A stretch of DNA of 64,000 bases from Microlunatus panaciterrae (lineage in GTDB: Bacteria > Actinomycetota > Actinomycetes > Propionibacteriales > Propionibacteriaceae): the NCBI RefSeq assembly GCF_016907535.1, contig NZ_JAFBCF010000001.1, positions 2,976,001 through 3,040,000 on the forward strand. Direction: 5' to 3'. A program made the translations under genes and the position numbers. A model generated the notes under the pieces. The model worked only from the letters and a program-made list of their open reading frames with translations, did no database searches and had not been told where the DNA came from. This document shows, in pieces, positions 1 through 9,972 of this stretch (its first letter is position 1; every line of letters begins with the position of its first letter).

Positions 1-189
1 CGCCTCAGCCAACGCGGACACCCGCAGCGGCTCGGTGGCGGGGAGGTCGTCCCGGCCGGCCACCACCCGTAGCGCCCGGGACTGGTGCGGGGACAGCTCC
101 CAGGGCTCCAGCGACACCGCGAACCGGTGCCGAAGCGTGCGGGCAGCCCGCATGATCAGTTCGCTCGCATGGTCCGATGGTGCCGCCAT
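1..189 (-). CDS. MarR-family regulator, N-terminal part (gene runs off the window)
   Basis: The reverse strand reads an open frame from an ATG at 189 to the window edge (63 residues). It begins MAAPSDHASELIMRAARTL and continues with a helical segment ending LSPHQSRALRVV, the usual N-terminal part of MarR regulators (HTH domain would follow outside the window). It is divergent from the ABC exporter at 299, and a 7+7 bp palindrome lies between them, the standard layout of a MarR repressor controlling an efflux gene and itself. The family call rests on about 60 residues, so it is moderately sure. Confidence 0.6.
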   Translation of the reverse strand, partial: MAAPSDHASELIMRAARTLRHRFAVSLEPWELSPHQSRALRVVAGRDDLPATEPLRVSALAEA

Positions 190-229
190 GGCCCCAGCGT
201 AGAGGTGGACCCGCATCCAGAGTTTGTCG

Positions 230-252
230 GGCTACCACATAATGAGGTAGCC
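230..252. promoter_or_regulatory. Palindromic operator candidate between marR-like gene and ABC exporter
   Basis: GGCTACC (230-236) and GGTAGCC (246-252) form a perfect 7-bp inverted repeat with a 9-nt AT-rich spacer. The size and spacing fit a dimeric winged-helix repressor such as the divergent MarR protein. It lies about 50 bp upstream of the ABC gene start and 40 bp upstream of the regulator start. Binding is inferred. Confidence 0.5.
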
Positions 253-298
253 TCACCAACATGAGTTGCTGACGAGATGAAAGACCGAGGTGGTGCGC

Positions 299-2167
299 AT
301 GAGCAGCCCTGACACCCGAAATCCTGACGCCGACCTGTCCGGCCGCGGCGGTCGTGGCGGCGGCCAACGTCCAGATCCCCGAGATCTGGCCCAGCTCGAC
401 TCCCACCCGGTCAGCCTCCGCCGGGTCGCCGCGCTGTTCGCGCCGTACCGACTGCAGCTCGGCCTGGTGATGGCGCTGATCGCCGCCACCTCGGCGGTGG
501 GACTGGCTATTCCCTTCCTCACCCGCCGGATCATCGACGAGGCGATCCCGCAGCGCGACGGCGCCCTGCTCGCCCTGCTGGTCGGCGGCATGCTTGCGGT
601 CACCGTGGTCGGAGCCGTTCTCGGGGTGCTGCAGACCTGGTTGTCCACCACGATCGGACAGCGGGTCATGCACACCCTGCGCAGCCGGGTCTTCGGACAC
701 CTGCAACGCCAGTCGTTGGACTTCTTCACCCGCACCCGGGGCGGCGAGGTGCAGTCGCGGCTGATCAACGACATCGCCGGGATGCAGAACGTCGTCACCA
801 CCGCAGCCACCTCGTCCGCCTCCAACGTCACGGCGGCAGTCGGCACGGCCGTGGCGATGGCGGCCCTCAGCTGGCGGCTCTCATTGCTGTCCTTGGTCGT
901 GCTGCCGCCGGCGATCTGGCTGACCCGGAAGGTGGGAACGATGCGGCGTGACGTCACCGCCAGGAGGCAGCGGGCCGTGGCCGGCCTGCACGCGCAGGTG
1001 GAGGAGTCCCTGTCCGTCAGCGGTGTGCTGCTCGGAAAGACCCTCGGCGCCGGCCCGGCGCTGACGAAGCGCTTCACCACCTCGTCGGCGGGACTGCTCT
1101 CGCTCGAGGTCGCCGCCCAGCTGGCCGGTCGCTGGCGGATGGCCACCACGAGCATCGTCTTCGCCGCCATTCCGGCACTGATCTACCTCTTCGGCGGCCA
1201 CCCCGCGACTTCCGGTGGGATGTCCATCGGCACTCTGGTGGCCTTCACGGCACTTCAGGCCGGTCTGTTCCGTCCGCTGATGGGGGTCCTCAACGTCGGC
1301 GTCCAGGTGACCGGCTCGATGGCGCTGTTCAGCCGGATCTTCGAGTACCTCGACCTGCCGGTGGAGATCGACGACCCGAGCGTGCCGGCCGAGGTGGATC
1401 CGGAAGGCCTCAGCGGTCACCTCCGCTTCACCGAGGTGGGCTTTCGCTACCGCGGCGCCGACCGGGATGCCCTGAACGGGATCACCCTGGAGGTGCCGGC
1501 CGGCACCCATCTGGCGCTGGTGGGGCTCACCGGCTCCGGCAAGAGCACGCTGGCTGCGCTGGTGGCCCGGCTGCACGATCCGACCAGTGGTGTGGTCAGC
1601 ATCGACGGCGTCGACCTGCGCCTTCTTCCGCTGCAGACCCTGGCCCGGGTGGTCGGTGTGGTCTCCCAGGAGACCTATCTGCTGCACGCCAGCATCGCTG
1701 ACAACCTCCGCTACGCCAGGCCTGAGGCCACCGACGACGAGCTGGTCGAGGCGTGTCGAGCGGCTCAGATCCACGACGTGATCATGGCTCTTCCCGACCG
1801 CTACGAGACGGTGGTCGGTGCTCGCGGCTACCGGTTCTCCGGGGGTGAGAAGCAGCGGTTGGCGATCGCCCGGACCCTGCTGCGGGACCCTCGGGTGCTC
1901 GTTCTGGACGAGGCGACCAGTGCGCTGGACAACAGCACTGAGGCCGCCGTCCAGCAGGCACTGGAGACGCTGAGCCGTGGCCGCACGACACTCACCATCG
2001 CCCATCGGCTGTCGACCGTGCGCGACGCCGACCAGATCGCGGTCCTGGAGTCGGGGCGGATCGTTGAGCTGGGCGACCACGCCGGCCTGGCGGTGGCCGG
2101 CGGCAGCTACGGGCGGCTGCTCCGCGCAGAGCACGTCCGCGAGCCGGAGCTCACTGCCGTGAGCTAG
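299..2167 (+). CDS. ABC transporter, fused membrane and ATPase domains (multidrug/lipid exporter type)
   Basis: This is a half-transporter of about 622 residues that should homodimerise in the membrane and export a substrate using ATP. The first ~330 residues hold six hydrophobic segments (ABC membrane type 1 domain). The ATPase follows with Walker A GLTGSGKST near residue 410, the signature FSGGEKQRLAIAR near 511, Walker B LVLDEATSALD and the H-loop IAHRLSTV. I chose the ATG at 299, which has GAGG eight bases upstream; a GTG at 290 is in frame but has no Shine-Dalgarno site. It is likely controlled by the divergent MarR-type gene. The substrate cannot be read from sequence. Confidence 0.9.
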   Translation: MSSPDTRNPDADLSGRGGRGGGQRPDPRDLAQLDSHPVSLRRVAALFAPYRLQLGLVMALIAATSAVGLAIPFLTRRIIDEAIPQRDGALLALLVGGMLAVTVVGAVLGVLQTWLSTTIGQRVMHTLRSRVFGHLQRQSLDFFTRTRGGEVQSRLINDIAGMQNVVTTAATSSASNVTAAVGTAVAMAALSWRLSLLSLVVLPPAIWLTRKVGTMRRDVTARRQRAVAGLHAQVEESLSVSGVLLGKTLGAGPALTKRFTTSSAGLLSLEVAAQLAGRWRMATTSIVFAAIPALIYLFGGHPATSGGMSIGTLVAFTALQAGLFRPLMGVLNVGVQVTGSMALFSRIFEYLDLPVEIDDPSVPAEVDPEGLSGHLRFTEVGFRYRGADRDALNGITLEVPAGTHLALVGLTGSGKSTLAALVARLHDPTSGVVSIDGVDLRLLPLQTLARVVGVVSQETYLLHASIADNLRYARPEATDDELVEACRAAQIHDVIMALPDRYETVVGARGYRFSGGEKQRLAIARTLLRDPRVLVLDEATSALDNSTEAAVQQALETLSRGRTTLTIAHRLSTVRDADQIAVLESGRIVELGDHAGLAVAGGSYGRLLRAEHVREPELTAVS

Positions 2168-2197
2168 CCCCGCGAGCGGGCTGTGGGCCTGGCTTTT

Positions 2198-2464
2198 CTA
2201 GCCGTCGTCGCCGGGCTTGTCATCGTTCAGGCTCTCCCAGATGTCCTTGCAGTCAGGGCAGACCGGGAACCGCTGTGGGTCGCGGCTGGGCACCCACACC
2301 TTGCCGCAGAGGGCGACCACCGGGGTCCCCATCACCATGGCCTCGGTGAGTTTGTCCTTCGGTACGTAGTGCGAGAACCGCTCGTGATCGCCTTCGTCCA
2401 GGCGGTAGTCGGTCCGCTCGTCGACGATCGTCTCTGCTCCGGGACTGCGCTGTTGCTGGCTCAC
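2198..2464 (-). CDS. DUF3039 family zinc-ribbon-like protein
   Basis: This 88-residue protein starts at GTG (2464). It contains the conserved block HYVPKDKLTEAMVMGTPVVA followed by CGKVW and CPDCKDIW, three cysteines that look like a small metal-binding knuckle. This matches DUF3039, a conserved actinobacterial family of unknown function. It is often found beside a DEAD/DEAH helicase like the one at 4032, from which it is separated here by an MFS gene. It converges on the ABC exporter, leaving only 30 bp between the two stops. Confidence 0.8.
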   Translation of the reverse strand: MSQQQRSPGAETIVDERTDYRLDEGDHERFSHYVPKDKLTEAMVMGTPVVALCGKVWVPSRDPQRFPVCPDCKDIWESLNDDKPGDDG

Positions 2465-2560
2465 GGCCGCCAGTCTAATGCGGACCACCCGCACCGGTCC
2501 CTGGGTCGGACCAGGAACCCGGTTGCCGCCGGTGCGGAATGGGGTGGTGGACTTGGCCCG

Positions 2561-3961
2561 GTGACCAGCACCTCCCGCGATCTCGACTCGGCGGACGCAG
2601 CCCCCCCGGTCTCGCGGCGGACGCTCACCATCGGTCTCTGCGCCTCGATCGTGGCCATCGCGTTCGAGGCCATCGCTGTGGCCACCGCGATGCCGGTGGC
2701 GGCCGCAGCGTTGCACGGCATCGGCGTCTACGCCTGGGCCTTCTCGTTGTTCCTGATCGGCCAGCTGTTCGCCACCATCGCGGCCGGCCGGGTGGCGGAC
2801 CGGGTCGGGCCATCGCGGCCGATGATCGCCGGCCTGCTGGTCTTCGCGGTCGGCCTGGTGGTGGCGGGAAGCGCACAGCAGATGTGGCAGCTGATCGCCG
2901 GTCGGTTCATCCAGGGCCTGGCCGGTGGCATCTTGGGCGTCTCCATCTATGTCTGCATCGCCCGCGGGTTCGAGGAGCGGCAGCGACCAAGGATGTTCTC
3001 CTACATCTCCACCGCCTGGGTGCTGCCCTCCTTCGTCGGACCGCCGGTGGCGGCCTGGCTGACGCATCGGTTCGGCTGGCCGTGGGTGTTCTTCGGCGTG
3101 CTGCCGCTGCTGGCCTTCGCCGCGGCGATGGTCATTCCCACCCTGGTCCGGATGGCCCGGACGGAGCTGCGCGAACCGGTCGAGCCCTCAACCGCCCGGC
3201 CCGCACCGCTCTGGGCGGCGGGTCTGGCGGCGGTCGGTGCAGCGCTGATCCAGCTCGCCGGACAGCGGCTGCAACCTCTCTCGATCCTGGTCGCCCTCGC
3301 CGGAGCAGCGGCTCTGCTGGTGAGCCTGCCCCGACTGATGCCGCCCGGTTTCCTCCGGTTCCACACCGGCCTGCCGGCCGTGATCGCTGTCCGCGGCCTG
3401 TTGGCCGGCGCGTTCTTCGGCGCCGAGGCCTTCATTCCGCTGATGCTGGTGGAGCAGCGGGGACTGGCGCTGGTGCTGGCCGGCGCCGTGCTGACCATCG
3501 GTGCCGTCGGCTGGACGACCGGGTCCTGGATCCAGAGCCGGCCGACGCTGGCCCTGCGGCGCGACCGGATCATCACCCTGGGCTCGGCCTGCATCCTGCT
3601 CGGTCTGCTGTGCGCCGCCTCGGCCGCCTTCTGGCCGGCAGTGTGGGTGGGGATGGTCGGAGTCGGCTGGATCCTCGGTGGGTTCGGCATGGGCATGTCG
3701 ATCGCCAGCACCTCGCTGGCCACCATGAGCCTGTCGGCGGTGAGCGAGCAGGGCCGCAGTGCATCGTCGCTGCAGTTCGGTGAGGCCCTCGGCGCGGGAC
3801 TGTTCGTCGGCATCAGCGGGTCCATCTTCGCCGCCCTGCACCCGGGCGGGAACCTGCCGCTGACCTTCGGTGTGGTGCTGACCGCGATGGCCGCCGTCGC
3901 CCTGGTCGGCATCGCGATGTCACTGCGGATCGGTCGAGTCGCCAACGAGCTGGCCCGCTGA
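2561..3961 (+). CDS. MFS transporter
   Basis: A protein of about 466 residues with many hydrophobic helices. The MFS loop 2-3 motif appears as GRVADRVGPSRP, and other family signatures include IAGRFIQGLAGGILGVSIYV. It is probably a proton-coupled efflux carrier of the plasma membrane. The start is uncertain: GTG at 2561 precedes VTSTSRD and fits family length, whereas the open frame extends back to 2183 through sequence belonging to the opposite-strand DUF3039 gene. No clear ribosome binding site is seen. The substrate is unknown. Confidence 0.85.
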   Translation: MTSTSRDLDSADAAPPVSRRTLTIGLCASIVAIAFEAIAVATAMPVAAAALHGIGVYAWAFSLFLIGQLFATIAAGRVADRVGPSRPMIAGLLVFAVGLVVAGSAQQMWQLIAGRFIQGLAGGILGVSIYVCIARGFEERQRPRMFSYISTAWVLPSFVGPPVAAWLTHRFGWPWVFFGVLPLLAFAAAMVIPTLVRMARTELREPVEPSTARPAPLWAAGLAAVGAALIQLAGQRLQPLSILVALAGAAALLVSLPRLMPPGFLRFHTGLPAVIAVRGLLAGAFFGAEAFIPLMLVEQRGLALVLAGAVLTIGAVGWTTGSWIQSRPTLALRRDRIITLGSACILLGLLCAASAAFWPAVWVGMVGVGWILGGFGMGMSIASTSLATMSLSAVSEQGRSASSLQFGEALGAGLFVGISGSIFAALHPGGNLPLTFGVVLTAMAAVALVGIAMSLRIGRVANELAR

Positions 3962-4031
3962 CCGGTCCCGGTCCCGGTGGGAGGGCATGGGTCGTTCGGA
4001 CCGGAGGCCCCGCTGCTCTAGACTCGGGCCA

Positions 4032-5780
4032 GTGAGTGCCCAGCCTGAGATCACGACCACCGGCCTGCCGCCGGCGTTCCCGGATCGGGCCGCCTGGGGG
4101 ACTGCGAAGCAGCTCCGGGCCTGGCAGGAGGCGGCACTGCAGCGGTATTTCGACACCAACCCGCAGGACTTCCTGGCGGTTGCTACGCCAGGCGCCGGCA
4201 AGACCTCCTTCGCCCTGACCCTGGCCGCCAACCTGCTCAGCCGTCGGCAGATCGACCGGATCATCATCGTCGCGCCCACCGAGCACCTGAAGACACAGTG
4301 GGCCGAGGCAGCGAGCAAGATCAACATCGCGATCGACCCCAGCTTCGGGGTCAAGCAGGGCAGGACCAGCCGGGATTTCGTCGGCATCGCCCTCACCTAT
4401 GCCGGGGTGGCGATGAACCCGCTGGCGCTGCGGATCCGTACCGAGGGCTTCAAGACGCTGGTGATACTCGACGAGGTGCACCACGCGGGCGACGCGCTCA
4501 GCTGGGGCGACGCGGTCCGCGAGGCCTTCGAGCCGGCCACCCGCCGGCTGATGTTGACCGGTACCCCGTTCCGTTCCGACTCCAACCCGATCCCGTTCGT
4601 CCGCTACGAGCCGGACGGCGCGGGGGCACTGCGGTCGCGGGCCGACTATTCGTACGGCTACGGCGAGGCACTGGCCGACGGCATCGTCCGGCCGGTGCTC
4701 TTCATGGCCTACTCGGGGGACCTGCACTGGCGGACCAGCGCCGGCACCGAGGTCGCCGCCAGGCTCGGTGAGCCGCTCACCAAAGACCTGGCCAGCCAGG
4801 CGCTGAGGACGGCACTGGACCCGCAGGGCTCCTGGATGCCGGCCGTCCTCCGGGCGGCCGACACCCGGTTGACCGAGGTGCGCCAACACGTCCCGGACGC
4901 CGGTGGCCTGGTGATTGCGACCGACCAGACCACGGCCAGGGCCTACGCAGACATCCTGCGGTCGGTCACCGGCAAGAAGCCGGCGGTGGTGCTGAGCGAC
5001 GAGGCGCAGGCGTCCAGGAAGATCTCCGCCTTCGCCGACGGGGACGAGCGCTGGATGGTGGCCGTCCGGATGGTCTCGGAGGGTGTCGACGTGCCCCGGC
5101 TGGCGGTCGGGGTGTACGCCACCTCGACGGCGACGCCGCTGTTCTTCGCTCAGGCGGTCGGCCGGTTCGTCCGGGCCCGGAGCAGGGGGGAGACTGCCTC
5201 GGTGTTCGTGCCGAGCGTCGCCAATCTGCTCGCCTTCGCCTCCGAGATGGAGGTGGAACGCGACCATGCCCTCAGGCGACCCGGCAGCGAGCCGACCGAG
5301 GAGGACCTGCTGCTCGCCGCCGAGCGGCTCGAGACCGAGGCCGACGCCGACCCGGAGAAGGGGGAGTTCGCGGCGCTGGCCAGTGAGGCCGACTTCGACC
5401 GGGTGGTCTTCGACGGCGGCGAGTTCGGGCTCTCGGCGCGCGCCGGCAGTGACGACGAGATGGACTACCTCGGCATCCCCGGCCTGCTCGAGCCGGACCA
5501 GGTCAAGGATCTGCTGCGCCGGCACCAGGCGCAGCAGGTGGCCCGCGGCCCGCGGCCCGAGCAGGCCGAACGGAGCACCCACACCGAGCTCCGGGCGTTG
5601 CGCAAGGAGCTCAACGGACTGGTGGGGGCCTGGCACCACCGCACCGACCAGCCACACGGTGTCATCCATGCCGAGCTGCGGAGTGCCTGCGGCGGTCCAC
5701 CGACGGCGGCTGCCAGCGCCGTCGAGCTCCAGCAGCGGATCGACCTGATCCGCGAGTGGGCGGTCTCCCAACGCGGCTGA
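4032..5780 (+). CDS. DEAD/DEAH box helicase (COG1061-like)
   Basis: A superfamily 2 helicase of about 582 residues. The Q-like region WGTAKQLRAWQ precedes Walker A TPGAGKTS (near residue 55). Motif II is DEVHH near 146 and motif III is LTGTPF. The C-terminal RecA domain has the motif VSEGVDVPRLAVGVYAT and the arginine finger region QAVGRFVRAR. A helical C-terminal tail follows. It is a core actinobacterial gene normally adjacent to DUF3039, so a housekeeping nucleic-acid role is likely although unassigned. GTG at 4032 gives the family-like N-terminus VSAQPEI; the ATG at 3987 would add an atypical basic extension. Confidence 0.85.
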   Translation: MSAQPEITTTGLPPAFPDRAAWGTAKQLRAWQEAALQRYFDTNPQDFLAVATPGAGKTSFALTLAANLLSRRQIDRIIIVAPTEHLKTQWAEAASKINIAIDPSFGVKQGRTSRDFVGIALTYAGVAMNPLALRIRTEGFKTLVILDEVHHAGDALSWGDAVREAFEPATRRLMLTGTPFRSDSNPIPFVRYEPDGAGALRSRADYSYGYGEALADGIVRPVLFMAYSGDLHWRTSAGTEVAARLGEPLTKDLASQALRTALDPQGSWMPAVLRAADTRLTEVRQHVPDAGGLVIATDQTTARAYADILRSVTGKKPAVVLSDEAQASRKISAFADGDERWMVAVRMVSEGVDVPRLAVGVYATSTATPLFFAQAVGRFVRARSRGETASVFVPSVANLLAFASEMEVERDHALRRPGSEPTEEDLLLAAERLETEADADPEKGEFAALASEADFDRVVFDGGEFGLSARAGSDDEMDYLGIPGLLEPDQVKDLLRRHQAQQVARGPRPEQAERSTHTELRALRKELNGLVGAWHHRTDQPHGVIHAELRSACGGPPTAAASAVELQQRIDLIREWAVSQRG

Positions 5781-5857
5781 GCGCCAGCGCCGCCGACGGC
5801 CAAGGTGTAAGACAGCGGTAGAGGAGAACGGGCCACCGGCGGTGACGAGGAGCGCGG

Positions 5858-7252
5858 ATGAGCGACGAGCGGCAGATCCTTGAGCACGTGCTCGGCGAGG
5901 CCGCAGGTTTCCTGGCGGGCCTGCACGACCGACCGGTGGCCGCGCGCAGCGATGTCGACCAGGTCGCCACCGCTCTGGGCGGGCCGCTGCCCGAGGACGG
6001 TGAGGACGGTCTGCAGGTGATCGAGGAGCTGATCGCCGCAGCCGAGCCCGGTCTGGTGGCGATGCCGTCCGGCCGTTTCTTCGGCTGGGTCATCGGCGGC
6101 ACCCTGCCGGCTGCGCTGGGGGCGGACTGGCTGACCTCGGCCTGGGACCAGAACGCCGGCCTGCTGGCCTCCTCCCCGGCTGCCGCCGGAGCCGAACGGG
6201 TGGCGGCCGGTTGGCTGCTCGATCTCCTGCGCCTGCCGGCCACTGCCGGCGTCGGTTTCGTCACCGGCGCGATGATGGCCAACTTCACCGGCCTGGCGTC
6301 CGCGCGGCACGAGGTCCTGCGCCGGGTGGGCTGGGACGTCGACCGGGACGGACTGGTCGGGGCTCCACCGGTGCGGGTCGTGGTAGGCGAGGAACGGCAC
6401 GACACGATCGACGCCGCGCTGCGCTATCTCGGCCTGGGCCAGGGGCGCAGTGTGGTGGTGCCGGCCGACGGACAGGGCCGGCTGCGGCCGGAGGCGCTGT
6501 CGGAGCACTTGGATCGTCTCGGCCCGGGTCCGCTGATCGTGGCGCTGCAGGCCGGCAACGTCAACAGCGGCGCCTTCGACCCGCTCGAGGCGGCGATCGA
6601 GACGGCCCACCGGCACGGCGCCTGGGTGCACGTCGACGGCGCCTTCGGGCTCTGGGCGGCCGCTTCGCCCCGGATGCGTGGCCTGGTCCACGGCCTGGAG
6701 CGGGCCGACTCCTGGGCTACCGATGCCCACAAGACCCTCAACGTCCCCTATGACAGCGGCATTGCCGTGGTCGCCGACGCCGAGGCGCTGTACGACGCGA
6801 TGGGGGTGCATGCGGCGTACCTGATCCAGGACGAACGCCCCGACCCGATGGCGAGTGTGCCGGAGTTCTCCCGGCGGGCGCGCGGGTTCGCGGTCTGGGC
6901 GGCGCTGCGGTCCCTCGGCCGGAACGGTGTGGCCGAGCTGGTCGAACGTTTCTGCGGCCACGCCCAGAGGTTCGCCGCTCTGCTGGCGGAGATCGACGGC
7001 GCCCGGGTGGTCAACGACGTGGTGTTCACCCAGGTATGCGTGTCCTTCGGCGCCGACGAGGTGACCCGTGAGGTGGCCCGCCGGCTGCTCGCCGAGGGCA
7101 CCGCCTGGATGACCCCGTCGGTCTGGCAGGGCCGGGCGATCCTGCGCATCTCGGTGTCGAACTGGCGGACCACCGACGAGGACGTGGACCGCACCCTGGA
7201 GGCGGTACGCCGCGTTGTCGCCGAGGTCCGGTCGGCGGCGCCGGTGAGCTGA
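5858..7252 (+). CDS. Pyridoxal-phosphate-dependent group II decarboxylase / aminotransferase-like protein
   Basis: A 464-residue fold-type I PLP enzyme. The cofactor lysine is K292 in TDAHKTLNVPYDSG, and the PLP aspartate lies in WVHVDGAFGLW. The layout (small N-terminal helical part, large domain, C-terminal small domain ending ILRISVSNWRTTDEDVD) matches group II decarboxylases such as aromatic L-amino-acid or glutamate-type decarboxylases. ATG at 5858 has a GAGGAG site just upstream. It sits next to an Lrp regulator and tyrosine catabolic genes, so an aromatic amino-acid substrate is possible but not shown. Confidence 0.8.
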   Translation: MSDERQILEHVLGEAAGFLAGLHDRPVAARSDVDQVATALGGPLPEDGEDGLQVIEELIAAAEPGLVAMPSGRFFGWVIGGTLPAALGADWLTSAWDQNAGLLASSPAAAGAERVAAGWLLDLLRLPATAGVGFVTGAMMANFTGLASARHEVLRRVGWDVDRDGLVGAPPVRVVVGEERHDTIDAALRYLGLGQGRSVVVPADGQGRLRPEALSEHLDRLGPGPLIVALQAGNVNSGAFDPLEAAIETAHRHGAWVHVDGAFGLWAAASPRMRGLVHGLERADSWATDAHKTLNVPYDSGIAVVADAEALYDAMGVHAAYLIQDERPDPMASVPEFSRRARGFAVWAALRSLGRNGVAELVERFCGHAQRFAALLAEIDGARVVNDVVFTQVCVSFGADEVTREVARRLLAEGTAWMTPSVWQGRAILRISVSNWRTTDEDVDRTLEAVRRVVAEVRSAAPVS

Positions 7253-7310
7253 GCCAGGCCTACAGACCGGGGGCGGCCAACCCGATCATCTCCATCGGGG
7301 GCGTTCTGGC

Positions 7311-7787
7311 CTACTGAGGCGCCTGCTGGACGAGCGGCTCCGTCCGGAACGGGATCAGTTCGGCCAGACCGATCAGGGTCGAGGCGCGGACGATGTCGGG
7401 GTCGGTGACCATCAGGTCGATGACCCGCTGCAGGTCCGCGTTCGAGTGGGCCACGATCCGGCACCACAGGTCGCCGCTGCCGGTGACGGTCCAGCACTCC
7501 AGCAGCTCCGGGATGGACCGCAGATGTTCGGTGACCCGGTTTCGGCCGACATGCTGGACGATCTCCAGGGTGACGAAAGCGGTGACGGCATAGCCGAGCG
7601 CGGCGGGGGAGATGGCCGGAGCCCAGCCGGTGACGATGTGGTTGCGCTCCAACCGGTCCAGCCGCGCCTGGACGGTGCCGCGCGCGACCCCCAGCCGCCG
7701 GCTCGCCTCCAGTACGCCCACATGCGGCTCGACACTGAACAACCCGAGGATCCTGCGGTCCAGCTCGTCGATGGGCGGACTGGACAT
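7311..7787 (-). CDS. Lrp/AsnC family transcriptional regulator
   Basis: This 158-residue protein has an N-terminal winged HTH (IDELDRRILGLFSVEPHVGV... GVARGTVQARLDRLERNHIV), then an RAM ligand-binding domain. It is divergent from hppD with 102 bp between starts, and the gap holds a palindrome. A tyrosine- or phenylalanine-sensing regulator of hppD is the natural inference. ATG at 7787 gives the standard family N-terminus. The region reads further upstream without a stop but runs into the hppD sequence. Confidence 0.88.
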   Translation of the reverse strand: MSSPPIDELDRRILGLFSVEPHVGVLEASRRLGVARGTVQARLDRLERNHIVTGWAPAISPAALGYAVTAFVTLEIVQHVGRNRVTEHLRSIPELLECWTVTGSGDLWCRIVAHSNADLQRVIDLMVTDPDIVRASTLIGLAELIPFRTEPLVQQAPQ

Positions 7788-7819
7788 GCTGGCTCCTGTT
7801 TGTGGGGTGAATCGGCCTG

Positions 7820-9089
<1,270 letters not shown>

Positions 9090-9159
9090 CCCCGGGCTTG
9101 GTGCCACTGGCATCCTCGAGGGTGAGACCATGGTGGGCCACCCCCGAGAAGGACGACCT

Positions 9160-9972
9160 GTGAGCGATATTCCTGTCGGTTCGCCCCCGGTACCCCCCGG
9201 GCGCCACGCCGCGCCCAGCGGCTGGTACCCGGACCCGGTCGACCCCAGCCAGGAGCGGTACTGGGACGGCTGGCAGTGGTCACGCAACACCCGGCAGGGT
9301 CAGCGATCACCCGGGCCCTTCCCCCAATACCCATCGACCCAGCACGCATCGACCCAGCACACATTGACCCAGCACCCCTCGGCCCAGCCCGGCCCCTACC
9401 GGCCGCCGGGGGTCGGAGTGGCCGGTACGCAGGCGGTGCAGACCGCGGACGGTGTCCCGCTGGCGGGCTGGTGGTGGCGGGTGCTGGCTGTGGTGGTCGA
9501 CTCGTTCATCGTCTCGGCGCTCGCCTCGATCCCCAGCATCCCGATCTACCAGAAGCTGTTCGTCACCATGGCACGGATCTTCCGCGAGTCGTTCCGAGCC
9601 GCCGAGGCCGGCCAGCCGCCGCCGCCGGTCCCGTTCGGCACCGACCTGATCAGCACCGGCGACCAGCTGCTGCTGACCATGATCACCGTTGTGGTGGGGT
9701 TCTGCTACTACGCGCTGTTCTGGAGGTTCAAGAGCGCCACTCCCGGCAAGCTGGTCTGCGGGCTGCGGATCGTGCCGGTCGACCAGGGGCGTCGGGGAGA
9801 CCGGTTGGCCTGGTCGGCGGTGCTGGCGCGGACCGCCGTCTGGGTGTTGCCCGGGATCAGCGGTGTGCTGCTGCTGGTTCAGCTGCTCGATGTGCTCTTC
9901 CCGCTCTGGCAGCCGAAGCGTCAGGCGCTCCATGATTTGGCGGCCAAGACCCAGGTGGTCAAGATCCGCTGA
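9160..9972 (+). CDS. DUF2510 + RDD domain membrane protein
   Basis: The N-terminus has a DUF2510 motif (GWYPDPVDPSQERYWDG) followed by a low-complexity Gln/His/Ser/Thr-rich linker encoded by a 15-bp tandem repeat. After residue ~90 comes an RDD domain with three hydrophobic helices (LAGWWWRVLAVVVDSFIVS, then ITVVVGFCYYALFWR, then the third after ARTAVW) and the basic motif SATPGKLVCGLRI. RDD proteins are membrane proteins of uncertain role. GTG at 9160 has AGAAGGA six bases upstream; an ATG at 9130 is an alternative. It overlaps the 3' end of the convergent fahA by 14 bp. Confidence 0.8.
   Translation: MSDIPVGSPPVPPGRHAAPSGWYPDPVDPSQERYWDGWQWSRNTRQGQRSPGPFPQYPSTQHASTQHTLTQHPSAQPGPYRPPGVGVAGTQAVQTADGVPLAGWWWRVLAVVVDSFIVSALASIPSIPIYQKLFVTMARIFRESFRAAEAGQPPPPVPFGTDLISTGDQLLLTMITVVVGFCYYALFWRFKSATPGKLVCGLRIVPVDQGRRGDRLAWSAVLARTAVWVLPGISGVLLLVQLLDVLFPLWQPKRQALHDLAAKTQVVKIR
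9332..9391. repeat. 15-bp tandem repeat, four imperfect copies
   Basis: Four successive 15-mers of the form CATCGACCCAGCACG start at 9332, 9347, 9362 and 9377 and diverge progressively. They encode the Thr-Gln-His-rich linker of the RDD protein, and their length (multiple of three) keeps the frame. Confidence 0.8.

Noticed and set aside
3813-5771. Minus-strand frame of about 652 codons opposite the helicase
   Set aside because: No recognisable domain; the plus-strand helicase explains the sequence.
5858-7252. The PLP enzyme as the missing EgtE
   Set aside because: It matches group II decarboxylases, not the EgtE C-S lyase, and is 30 kb from the egt operon.
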